Below, piece by piece: positions 27,270-34,993 of a stretch of DNA of 47,427 bases (positions are counted from its first letter, which is position 1; each line of letters begins with the position of its first letter). A program made the position numbers and the translations under genes. The notes beneath the pieces are model-generated. The model had not been told where the DNA came from. It saw only the letters and a program-made list of their open reading frames with translations, and ran no database searches. Where the stretch lies: NCBI GenBank assembly GCA_937870795.1, contig CALMWS010000040.1, positions 1-47,427 on the forward strand. The letters run 5' to 3'. Origin of the DNA: an uncultured Bacteroidota bacterium (GTDB lineage Bacteria > Bacteroidota > Bacteroidia > Chitinophagales > Saprospiraceae).

Positions 27270-27734
27270 GTGAAATATACCATCAACGATCAATTGGAAA
27301 TTCCTGCAGAAGAATTGCTTGCAGGCACGATCATCCACAAACAAGGTGATGAGTACAGGTTTTTGTACAATGAAAAATTGTACGATATAAGGGTCATGGA
27401 CTATGATGCTGAACACAAGACCTATCAGGTCAAAGTCAATGGCTATCGATTGAAGATCCAGCGTTCAGATAAGATCGATCAATTGATTCAAAAACTGGGC
27501 TTCAACCAACCACCCAAAGTTGCCCTCAAACAAGTACTCGCTCCTATGCCGGGACTGGTAAAAGAAGTATACATCAAAGTAGGCGATGAGGTACATACAG
27601 GAGACAACCTGTTTATACTTGAGGCCATGAAAATGGAAAACATCATCAAGGCAGCAGGCGATGGTGTCATTACTTCCATTGCTGTCAAGCAAGGCGACAA
27701 AGTGGAGAAAAACGGATTATTAGCCAAATTGTAA
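27270..27734 (+). CDS. biotin carboxyl carrier-type protein
   Basis: A 154-residue protein starting at a GTG four bases after the flippase stop; a longer read from a TTG at 27219 would lie inside the flippase gene. The C-terminal 75 residues form a biotinyl domain: APMPGLVKEVYIKVGDEV ... LEAMKMEN, with Lys121 as the biotinylation site. The first 85 residues form a separate beta-rich region (EYRFLYNEKLYDIRVMDYD). It resembles the carrier subunits of acyl-CoA or oxaloacetate carboxylases. The carboxylase and carboxyltransferase partners are not in the window, so the acceptor pathway is unknown. Confidence 0.88.
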   Translation: MKYTINDQLEIPAEELLAGTIIHKQGDEYRFLYNEKLYDIRVMDYDAEHKTYQVKVNGYRLKIQRSDKIDQLIQKLGFNQPPKVALKQVLAPMPGLVKEVYIKVGDEVHTGDNLFILEAMKMENIIKAAGDGVITSIAVKQGDKVEKNGLLAKL

Positions 27735-27741
27735 TAATTAT

Positions 27742-28158
27742 ATGAACAAGATATTATTTGCCCTGATCGCTGTGATCATGATGGGCCTCACATCATGTGA
27801 AAACACAGAAAAAAAAGAAGTGCAGACCCTTTTTCAATCCGTAATGGAAGTACACGATGGGGTTATGCCCAAAATGGATGCCATTCACGAAGCCAGAAAG
27901 GCGCTGAAGGACAAAATGAACACACCGGATTCAACTGAGGTTTCGGCCTTGCTTGAAAAGTTGAGTAGTGCAGATGAAGCCATGATGGTGTGGATGGAAG
28001 AGTTTAATTCTTCTTTTGAAACCATGCCCATTCAGGAACAAAAAAAATACCTGGAATCAGAAATGCAACGCATTACCAAAGTCAAAGATTTGATGTTGGG
28101 TGCAATTGATGAATCACAAAAATGGATCAACGCTCATGAAAACACTGTCGCTAAGTAA
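27742..28158 (+). CDS. helical lipoprotein, function unknown
   Basis: A 138-residue lipoprotein with lipobox GLTSC (Cys19) and an almost entirely helical mature part (about 25-130) rich in Glu, Lys and Met. A similar architecture is sometimes annotated in Bacteroidota as a 'viral A-type inclusion protein', an uninformative name. It overlaps the next gene (SCO) by 23 bases and lies 7 bases after the biotin-carrier gene, suggesting a role alongside the SCO/cytochrome pair, but no domain supports a specific function. Confidence 0.75.
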   Translation: MNKILFALIAVIMMGLTSCENTEKKEVQTLFQSVMEVHDGVMPKMDAIHEARKALKDKMNTPDSTEVSALLEKLSSADEAMMVWMEEFNSSFETMPIQEQKKYLESEMQRITKVKDLMLGAIDESQKWINAHENTVAK

Positions 28159-28759
28159 GTTCTTTTTAGGGTGTGCTTTGCTTGCCTCTTCTTGCAAACC
28201 GGCACACGATTCAAAATTGCCTGTGTTGGGCAATCCGGTTACTGAGCAGGGAGTCACCAGGGAGCACACCATCAGGCCTTTTCAATACCTGAGTCAGGAT
28301 AGCACCGTTGTGACCAACGACAGCCTTGCCAATGGTATTTACATTGCTGATTTTTTCTTCACCAGCTGCCCTTCGATTTGCCCCAGAGTAATGAAACAAA
28401 TGCTTCGACTCCACGATGAATTTAAAAATGTAAAAGGGGTTAAGCTGGTTTCTTTTACCCTTGATCCCAAAAGGGATACCGTAGGCAAGTTGTCAATGTA
28501 TGCCGAAAATTTGGGCGTAAGCCCCAACAAGTGGTTGTTTTTAACCGGAGATAAAGATTTTACCCTCGACCTGGCAGACGATTTTTTTGTTGCCGCCCTT
28601 GAAGACCCTTCGGCTCCCGGTGGTTTTGATCACAGTGGCAAGATCATTTTGGTTGATAAAAAAGGCAGGGTAAGGTCATTTTGTGAAGGCACCGACGCCA
28701 CTACCATTCCCGATTTTATTAAAGATGTTTACACTCTGCTGGATGAAGATAAAAAGTAA
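28136..28759 (+). CDS. SCO1/SenC-family copper chaperone lipoprotein
   Basis: A 207-residue protein with lipobox ASSC (Cys20), so it is membrane-anchored on the periplasmic side. The thioredoxin-like SCO fold carries the copper ligands Cys78 and Cys82 in TSCPSICP and His166 in GGFDHSGK. SCO proteins deliver copper to the CuA site of cytochrome oxidase or act as thiol reductants. I start at the ATG at 28136 because it immediately precedes the signal peptide; the upstream in-frame ATG at 28100 reads into the lipoprotein gene. It overlaps the downstream cytochrome gene by 17 bases. Confidence 0.92.
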   Translation: MKTLSLSKFFLGCALLASSCKPAHDSKLPVLGNPVTEQGVTREHTIRPFQYLSQDSTVVTNDSLANGIYIADFFFTSCPSICPRVMKQMLRLHDEFKNVKGVKLVSFTLDPKRDTVGKLSMYAENLGVSPNKWLFLTGDKDFTLDLADDFFVAALEDPSAPGGFDHSGKIILVDKKGRVRSFCEGTDATTIPDFIKDVYTLLDEDKK

Positions 28760-29123
28760 GCTATTACTTTTTGCCTTGGGCCTGCTCAGCATTTCTTCAT
28801 GTGATGATACTTATAGTCAGGGCCAAAGAATATACACGGCGTTGTGCGCCAATTGTCATATGGACGATGGCAGTGGACTCAACCAACTCATACCACGCCT
28901 CAAAGGCAGTTTGTATCTCACCGGCCAAAAGCAGGGTCTCGTATGTGTCATTCGCCAGGGTTTTCGGGCCGATAGCTTGGGCCTTACTTTAAAATACATG
29001 CCAGCCCATCCAAAGATGACCGATGTGGAAATGACCAATCTGGTTAACTATTTAAGTAGGAGTTTTGGAAACTCTAAATATTTTAAACTTGAAGATATCA
29101 GAAATATTAATTGTATTAATTAG
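28743..29123 (+). CDS. lipoprotein class I cytochrome c
   Basis: A 126-residue mono-heme cytochrome with lipobox SSC (Cys20), heme-binding CANCH (35-39) and candidate axial methionine Met86 or Met92 (KYMPAHPKM). Together with the overlapping SCO gene this suggests a small electron carrier feeding a copper oxidase. The body uses the normal codons of the neighbourhood, but the last roughly 20 codons (from SFGNSKYF onward) are much more AT-rich, like the adjacent restriction-modification genes. The C-terminus still looks plausible for the family, so the gene may have kept its length with an altered end. Confidence 0.88.
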   Translation: MKIKSKLLLFALGLLSISSCDDTYSQGQRIYTALCANCHMDDGSGLNQLIPRLKGSLYLTGQKQGLVCVIRQGFRADSLGLTLKYMPAHPKMTDVEMTNLVNYLSRSFGNSKYFKLEDIRNINCIN

Positions 29124-29135
29124 AAAATATTAATT
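29102..29135 (+). repeat. three closely spaced TATTAATT palindromic repeats
   Basis: TATTAATT occurs at 29105-29112, 29114-29121 and 29128-29135; the outer two extend to an 11-base direct repeat AAATATTAATT (29102-29112 and 29125-29135). Each core ATTAAT is its own reverse complement. They overlap the cytochrome stop codon and end 2 bases before the nuclease start, so they could be an operator or simply AT-rich sequence. Confidence 0.45.
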
Positions 29136-29137
29136 TT

Positions 29138-29728
29138 ATGGGGTTAGAGTTATTGCCAGCAGATATATTGAAATTGTATGAAGTTCATGAATGGAAACAT
29201 GCCAGTGCAATTTTAGCTTCAGATTTTCCAGAGGAGTATGCCGATATAATTGGACTACTGCAACAGTTTAGATTAAATAAAACTGATATTTTATCACCTG
29301 GTGGAAGAAAAAGTAATATAAGTAGTAAAATTGATGGGTTTTTATATAAGAGAGGGTGGAAAGAAAAAAAATTTGATACTAAAATTTTAGTAGATAGCCT
29401 TTATTCTGAAAGCCCAACTCATAAAATTGATTGTTATAAAAATAGAGTAGCTCTTGAAATTGAATGGAACAATAAAGATCCCTTTTTTGATAGAGATTTA
29501 AACAATTTTAGATTGTTATTTGATCTTAGGGTAATTAGTGTAGGTATAATAATAACAAGATCAGATGAATTACAACAAATATTTGATAAATTAAATAAAG
29601 GTGATTCTTATGGGGCTTCAACAACTCATATGAGTAAATTGTTGCCTAGAATAAATGGTGGAGGTGGGGCTGGGTGCCCTATTCTTGTTTTCGGAATAAC
29701 TAAAAAACTGTATGATGAGAATGCTTAA
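29138..29728 (+). CDS. BglII/BstYI-like type II restriction endonuclease
   Basis: A 196-residue protein with a PD-(D/E)xK-type site in the BglII arrangement: Asp98, then Glu107 and Glu109 in IDCYKNRVALEIEW (Asp-9-Glu-x-Glu). BglII itself uses Asp84, Glu93 and Gln95 with the same spacing. The following NNKDPFFDRDL and RVISVGIIITRSDEL strengthen the family match. Expected recognition is AGATCT or RGATCY (inferred from the family only). It is encoded directly upstream of an MT-A70 adenine methylase, overlapping it by 17 bases, making a type II restriction-modification pair. DNA is distinctly AT-rich: 28% G+C in 29281-29340 against 50% in 28861-28920 by hand count. Confidence 0.85.
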   Translation: MGLELLPADILKLYEVHEWKHASAILASDFPEEYADIIGLLQQFRLNKTDILSPGGRKSNISSKIDGFLYKRGWKEKKFDTKILVDSLYSESPTHKIDCYKNRVALEIEWNNKDPFFDRDLNNFRLLFDLRVISVGIIITRSDELQQIFDKLNKGDSYGASTTHMSKLLPRINGGGGAGCPILVFGITKKLYDENA

Positions 29729-30365
29729 TTTATATGATTTTAAATCAACCGTTGCGAAAGATTTTGTTAATTCTATAAAAGACAAAAGTTATAAAACAAT
29801 TCTAGCTGATCCCCCTTGGAGGTTTCAAAATCGAACAGGCAAAATGGCTCCTGAACACAAGCGCCTTAACAGGTATCCTACGCTTGATCTAAGTGAAATT
29901 AAAGAAATACCTGTCCATTTGGTAGCAGCAAAAAATGCACATTTATATTTATGGGTTCCAAATGCTTTACTTAAAGAAGGACTAGAAGTTATGGAAGCTT
30001 GGGGCTTTGAATATAAAACTAATATAATTTGGCATAAAATAAGAAAAGATGGCGGGCCAGATGGAAGAGGAGTTGGATTCTATTTTCGAAATACAACTGA
30101 AATTGTTCTATTTGGAACAAGAGGCAGCTTAAGAACATTAGATCCGGGAAGAAGTCAGGTTAACATTTTAAAGACCAGAAAGCAAGAGCATTCTAGGAAA
30201 CCTGATGAAATGTATGATTTAATAGAACGATGTAGTTCTGGACCATATTTAGAATTGTTTGCTAGAGGTGCCAGACCTAATTGGGATGTATTTGGTAACC
30301 AAGCTGATGAATCATATGCCCCAGATTGGGAAACTTATCAATTCAATAGCAAGTCTGCTAAATAA
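29712..30365 (+). CDS. MT-A70-family adenine-N6 DNA methyltransferase
   Basis: A 217-residue methylase with the catalytic DPPW motif (33-36) in ILADPPWRFQN, the region HSRKPDEMYDLIERC (160-174), the AdoMet-binding ELFAR (181-185) and the terminal NWDVFGNQ (190-197). In restriction-modification systems MT-A70 proteins methylate adenine, here presumably the A of the sequence cut by the upstream nuclease, protecting the host. ATGs at 29712, 29715 and 29721 are possible starts; all overlap the nuclease gene. Its stop codon abuts the terminator of the convergent giant gene. AT-rich like its partner. Confidence 0.9.
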   Translation: MMRMLNLYDFKSTVAKDFVNSIKDKSYKTILADPPWRFQNRTGKMAPEHKRLNRYPTLDLSEIKEIPVHLVAAKNAHLYLWVPNALLKEGLEVMEAWGFEYKTNIIWHKIRKDGGPDGRGVGFYFRNTTEIVLFGTRGSLRTLDPGRSQVNILKTRKQEHSRKPDEMYDLIERCSSGPYLELFARGARPNWDVFGNQADESYAPDWETYQFNSKSAK

Positions 30366-30394
30366 AAAAGCTGCCCCCGGGGAACGGAGGCAGC
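30364..30394 (-). terminator. intrinsic terminator of the minus-strand T9SS protein gene
   Basis: On the minus strand, GCTGCC (30394-30389) and GGCAGC (30375-30370) form a stem with GC-rich loop, followed by six T (30369-30364). The T-tract touches the stop codon of the methylase on the opposite strand. Confidence 0.8.
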
Positions 30395-30446
30395 AAAAAA
30401 GAGTTTTGGTTATTACGTCTTATCGAGGATTCGACGTAAGCAATTG

Positions 30447-33400
30447 TTACTTGAGGCCGATCATCACTTTGGTAGCTGCGTAGTCACCACTTTCAATTTG
30501 GTAATACATTACACCACTATAATCCAGGGCAGACATGTTGACTGTGAAAGTGTTGAGACCTTTTTGTCCCGCTTTACTTTCTTTCATCAATTGTCGGCCA
30601 GTGACGTCAAAGACTGTCAATACCGCTTCCTGAGATTGGGGAAGATAGAAGCTAATGGTAGTTACATCTTTGAATGGGTTTGGCTCGTTTTGATAAATTT
30701 CAAATCCATCTGGAGTGTCTTTTGCCAATTGTCTGAAAACTAGCTGTACGCTTTGTCCTTCCAGTTCTTCACCGGTATAAGCTATGCCTTCCATGGCTTG
30801 TTCATTGACAAAAAGCATGTCAGAAATTTTACCTGACCTAAGGGCTGTTACATCGAGGGTGATCAATTGAGCATTGCTCACACCATCGGCTGCATTCCAG
30901 CTCACAAGGGTAGTGCCATTGGTTTTGCCATAGTAAAACTCATCCGCACTTACCATATCAAACAATACCTCATTGATGGTCAAGCCCTCGGCCTGGATGG
31001 CCATCTGGAGTGCTTTGATGTTAAAGTCTTTTACAGGTATGTGTAATTGGTAAGTATTTCCTTTTACTACATCCATTTCTTCAACCATCAGATTGAGCTG
31101 TTTACCGCTTCTGTTTTCTGCAGGTGTTGCAGAAGCATTGGCTATGGCATTGTTGTTGACATCTCCGATTTTGATACCTTTGAAATCCTGACCGCTGACG
31201 GGTTTATCCAATTGATTAACTTCAACGCTCTCATCCAATGGCCATGGGCTCAGTGGGTTGGCAATTGGTGCTTTGGCATCCAGGAACCTCCAGCTTTGGT
31301 TGTTGATGAAGTTGGGCAGTATACCCAAAATTACTTTTCTCAACTCCACAAGGTCGGCCGCTGAAATTTTAGTGTCTCCGTTTACGTCTGCAGCGATGAT
31401 GTTTTCTGCTGTGGTAAACTTGTTGGCACCCAGGATGTGACGTTGGATCAACACAAGGTCAAGCGTACTCAAACCGTTGAGCGGATCGTCATTTTTGCTC
31501 GCTGAAATTTTATAGTCGATGTACATTGGATTGTTGGGGAACATATAATTGCCCGTGCCATCTGTCTTCAATGTTTTGGCGATGGTGTTGGAAGCTCCGC
31601 TCAGACTAATCACTGCCTGGTTGATACCCTGATCCACAAATTTAAGGTTACCCGAAATAGGTGCAGATAAGCTTCCTCCGCAAGCTCCCTGGTTGTCGAG
31701 CAAGCTCAGTGTTACGTGGCAATAATCGAAATTGAATTTTTCGTCCCAAACCGTCATCTCTACTTCTGCCTGAGGCAGGTCATCACAATTGAAAATCTTT
31801 GATGAACTCTTGGAAGCAGGTACCCACCTCTGTGCGTCGCCGGCGTTGAATTCTGCTACAGTAGCATTTTCTCCTTTGCCTTTGAAGTAATGTTCTACAT
31901 TGATTTTAGACAAAACAGGGTGTGCCTGATCAAATGTAAACAACAGGTTTCTGGATTGTGTACAGTTGTCGAAACTTCCCTTGTCGAAATCTCTGGCCCA
32001 TAACTCTACCTGGCCATTGACCATGAGGGCAGAACTTAAACTCAAACAGTATGGAGTAGGTTTCTTTTTATCAACCACCATGAAAGTAGAACTGCAAGCG
32101 GTAAGGTTACCACAGCCATCACTTACTTTCCACTGGATCTTATGATTGCTCATACTTCCTGTGATGTCTTCAGGGATGGTAATGGATACCTGTTGTCCTG
32201 ATGAAGTAGGTGACAAATACTTGTCTTTAATGCCATTGGCATTGCTATCGTTGTTGAATGAATTGTCGGTTGGTGACAAATAACTTGAGTATTCGTAATC
32301 GGTTATACCATCTCCCCAGAGATCCACCAATACGATCCACTTCAGCCATTTGCTGGCACAGTCTCCGTTGTCATCGGCTACATTGGTGAGCACAAGGTTT
32401 TTCAATTCACACTTGTTGCCATCATTGTCAGCGTCTGCGTTGTCGTTTACTTCAAACATTTCGTCTTTACAGGTCAATACCGGTGCTTCGTCGTCCAAAA
32501 CTTTGATCACCTGGGTGCATGTCCAGATACCCCCGGTTTGCGGGTTGTTGGGCTGGTAGGTACACCAATCGATGATGGTAAACTTGTTTAATATTTTCAT
32601 GCAAGCACCATCTTCTACGTAAAAGGTGTCGCTCTGCAGTGAATGTCCAAGCAAATTACATGCGCCGCCCGTATAGACTGGCTTGGGTTCAGCAGGTAAG
32701 TTTTTACAATCTGTAGTAATGTCTGGCGGACATGTTACATATACTGTAGCCGGAGGCGTTGGTTTTACATAGATGCTCTGGAAACAATAGATTTCCGGAT
32801 GTCCTTTTACCCACCATTTTCTGCGTACTGATCCGGATCCACAGCTGGTAAGGTTTGTATTGTCTGAATATTCTACTTCCCCTGCTGCGCAAGTATAAAA
32901 GGAGGTAGCCCTGCCTGTGATATCGAGGTTTTTATAATCCTGATCACACTCCAGCGTAATGTCTTTCGGACAGTACAAGGTAGGTGCAAGCTTGTCTTCA
33001 ACCCTTACATATGACCAGGTTTCATTGTAGTTGTCGCCGGCAGAACCAAAAACACCATTCATGTCTCCGTCATCCCATACACGCAACCATACTTTTACAT
33101 TTCCGAATGGTACTCCGTTTTCTACACCGGTAAGATCGGCACAACAGAATTTTACAAAAGCACCATTGTCTGGATCATAATCGTCGTGATTGGGATCTGA
33201 AGACCCGTCGTGTGAATGCCCATCGGCATTGTAGGTATCGTTTCCTTTGAATCCACAAACGTCTTCATCTCTTCTCAATTCCAGTTTTACACCGGTACAA
33301 CCATCGTGTGAACCATTGTCAATGCTGGCTGCATAGATTTTTGCTATTCCTTTCCCATCACCTCCATTGGTCAATGACACCACAACAAATTCTTTGCTGA

Positions 33401-34646
33401 TGGCCACAGGTGATGTAAGGTCCCTCACAGATACGGTAATGGTATCTATGCCGGTATTGTCGCAGCAGTCAACGGCTTTGTAATAAAATTTATGATCTCC
33501 TTTGGGTACATTGAGTGCCAGCCAGCTTTTACTAGCCTGATGGTAAATGATCTGAGTACCAAGAGGTCCGCCCTCTACTCTGTAATCAACTGTAGATGAG
33601 CAGTTGTCGTGCAAGGTCACTGGATCTGGAAATGATACATTGGCTGTACAACCCCATGGGTCGGTACTTACCGTGAGATCATTGGCTATTACGGTAGGAG
33701 GCTTATTGTCTGTAGCTTTGATGATTTGTACAAAGTTGACGGTTTCTCCCGAACACCAATCCAATACGGTCCATGTTCTGATTACTTTACGACTATCAAG
33801 ACAAGTTTGTCCGCAAGCAAGAATTTCTGCATCCGTTTTGGCAGCAGCCAGATTGCATGGTCCATCATTGGAAATGATAGCACCGTGTACTGTAGGCCAG
33901 GCATAAGTTCTTGCCACGGCTTCTCCCAGTGTAGGTTTCAAATAATTGATAATGTCCTGCATTCCGGTTTTAGCCCCACAAGTCAATTGAACCAGTGGTG
34001 CAGGTGGTGTTACATCTGCAAGTGTAACAGGTGCTAAATAGAAATAAGACACACAAGGTGGTGATGTATTTCCATAAATGTCTTTGTACACATAAGTACG
34101 CTGCAATACCTTACCCTGACATCCGTTGTCAATCAGTTTTTCGGTTTCAATAATTGTGTAACTTGAGCAGTTTTCATGTACCTCTGGTGTAGGTACAAAT
34201 ACAGTGCCTTTCTGAATGCCTTCCAGGTCGCTGCACAGGAAGTGACAATCAGGGTCATCATTGCCCAATGCACATGGACAATTTTCTACAATGGGAGGAA
34301 GTTTGTCCTCCACGGTAATGTTACCCCAACAGCTATTGCCATTGGTGGTGTTGGTCACGGTCACCGTATGAAAACCCGGACGGGTCACAATGGTACCGAT
34401 AACATTGGAGATCTTTACCGTGAATACACTCCAGGGCTGACTGTACGTGCCCTCAAGGATCATGTCTGGTGTGATCTCTGCTTCACAATCGGCATCCAGT
34501 GATACCTGAACCAGGTCATTACACGCGATGGCGCCGTTTTGTTGGGAATAGCCTATAAGGCTGTAGAAAAGGAGAAATGTGAGTATAATCGGCTTGGGAT
34601 ACCGCCACACAATTCTACCAAAGGAAAATTGAGTTAATTTTTCCAT
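30447..34646 (-). CDS. giant T9SS-secreted multidomain surface protein
   Basis: A 1399-residue exported protein with a signal peptide in its first 35 residues (FLLFYSLIGYSQ). It has a long series of beta-sandwich, Cys-rich modules containing repeated D-x-x-P-P / V-x-C-P patterns (HYR-like; for example VEDKLPPIVENCPC, VEDKLAPTLYCPKDITLECD). A His/Asp-rich segment around 455-475 (DGHSHDGSSDPNHDDYDP) could bind metal. A dockerin-like region with paired calcium-loop repeats lies at about 1050-1110 (AADVNGDTKISAADLVELRK), a cohesin-like beta domain at about 1180-1300, and a type A T9SS sorting domain at the end (about 1315-1399, EIYQNEPNPFKDVTTISFYL ... TKVMIGLK). It is predicted to be attached to the cell surface or secreted. 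Role unknown: adhesion or matrix is likely. Confidence 0.9.
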   Translation of the reverse strand: MEKLTQFSFGRIVWRYPKPIILTFLLFYSLIGYSQQNGAIACNDLVQVSLDADCEAEITPDMILEGTYSQPWSVFTVKISNVIGTIVTRPGFHTVTVTNTTNGNSCWGNITVEDKLPPIVENCPCALGNDDPDCHFLCSDLEGIQKGTVFVPTPEVHENCSSYTIIETEKLIDNGCQGKVLQRTYVYKDIYGNTSPPCVSYFYLAPVTLADVTPPAPLVQLTCGAKTGMQDIINYLKPTLGEAVARTYAWPTVHGAIISNDGPCNLAAAKTDAEILACGQTCLDSRKVIRTWTVLDWCSGETVNFVQIIKATDNKPPTVIANDLTVSTDPWGCTANVSFPDPVTLHDNCSSTVDYRVEGGPLGTQIIYHQASKSWLALNVPKGDHKFYYKAVDCCDNTGIDTITVSVRDLTSPVAISKEFVVVSLTNGGDGKGIAKIYAASIDNGSHDGCTGVKLELRRDEDVCGFKGNDTYNADGHSHDGSSDPNHDDYDPDNGAFVKFCCADLTGVENGVPFGNVKVWLRVWDDGDMNGVFGSAGDNYNETWSYVRVEDKLAPTLYCPKDITLECDQDYKNLDITGRATSFYTCAAGEVEYSDNTNLTSCGSGSVRRKWWVKGHPEIYCFQSIYVKPTPPATVYVTCPPDITTDCKNLPAEPKPVYTGGACNLLGHSLQSDTFYVEDGACMKILNKFTIIDWCTYQPNNPQTGGIWTCTQVIKVLDDEAPVLTCKDEMFEVNDNADADNDGNKCELKNLVLTNVADDNGDCASKWLKWIVLVDLWGDGITDYEYSSYLSPTDNSFNNDSNANGIKDKYLSPTSSGQQVSITIPEDITGSMSNHKIQWKVSDGCGNLTACSSTFMVVDKKKPTPYCLSLSSALMVNGQVELWARDFDKGSFDNCTQSRNLLFTFDQAHPVLSKINVEHYFKGKGENATVAEFNAGDAQRWVPASKSSSKIFNCDDLPQAEVEMTVWDEKFNFDYCHVTLSLLDNQGACGGSLSAPISGNLKFVDQGINQAVISLSGASNTIAKTLKTDGTGNYMFPNNPMYIDYKISASKNDDPLNGLSTLDLVLIQRHILGANKFTTAENIIAADVNGDTKISAADLVELRKVILGILPNFINNQSWRFLDAKAPIANPLSPWPLDESVEVNQLDKPVSGQDFKGIKIGDVNNNAIANASATPAENRSGKQLNLMVEEMDVVKGNTYQLHIPVKDFNIKALQMAIQAEGLTINEVLFDMVSADEFYYGKTNGTTLVSWNAADGVSNAQLITLDVTALRSGKISDMLFVNEQAMEGIAYTGEELEGQSVQLVFRQLAKDTPDGFEIYQNEPNPFKDVTTISFYLPQSQEAVLTVFDVTGRQLMKESKAGQKGLNTFTVNMSALDYSGVMYYQIESGDYAATKVMIGLK

Positions 34647-34993
34647 GGTTAAAAGTTTTGGTTATTAAAAAAAGTTAATAGCCAGCACACCATGTGCTGC
34701 GTTCAGAATTAAGAAGGGAAATATTTAAGCAGATTATGCTGCAAATATAGAGCGGTTCAAAGCGTAGTGTAAAATTTTATTGTGGGTAATTTTTGAATTT
34801 TTTTTTTACTGATAAATAAAATTAATGATATGACCTTGTTTTTAATGCATCTCATGTTAAGCTCGTCAAAGCGTTTTTACTGGACAGGAGTCATGATTTT
34901 GTGATTATGCCGATTAAAGTCTACCCCTTTTTTTGATAGATTTTGAAATTTGACGCGTCCACCTGTTTGCATTATGATTTTTGGAAACTGATT
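34647..34993. other. 347-base gene-free region between two minus-strand genes
   Basis: Contains the TATATTTG promoter of the giant surface gene (34749-34742) and AT-rich sequence with a run of ten T (34798-34807). I see no open frame of substance, no clear terminator for the aminotransferase gene and no RNA gene. Confidence 0.5.
34742..34749 (-). promoter_or_regulatory. -7 promoter element TATATTTG for the giant surface protein gene
   Basis: On the minus strand this reads TATATTTGC, a perfect consensus match, 95 bases before the ATG at 34646. The long leader could hold post-transcriptional control. Confidence 0.5.

Noticed and set aside
28743..28759. Frameshifted single SCO-cytochrome fusion
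   Set aside because: Each product has its own lipobox and correct start, so two overlapping genes explain the data better than a broken fusion.
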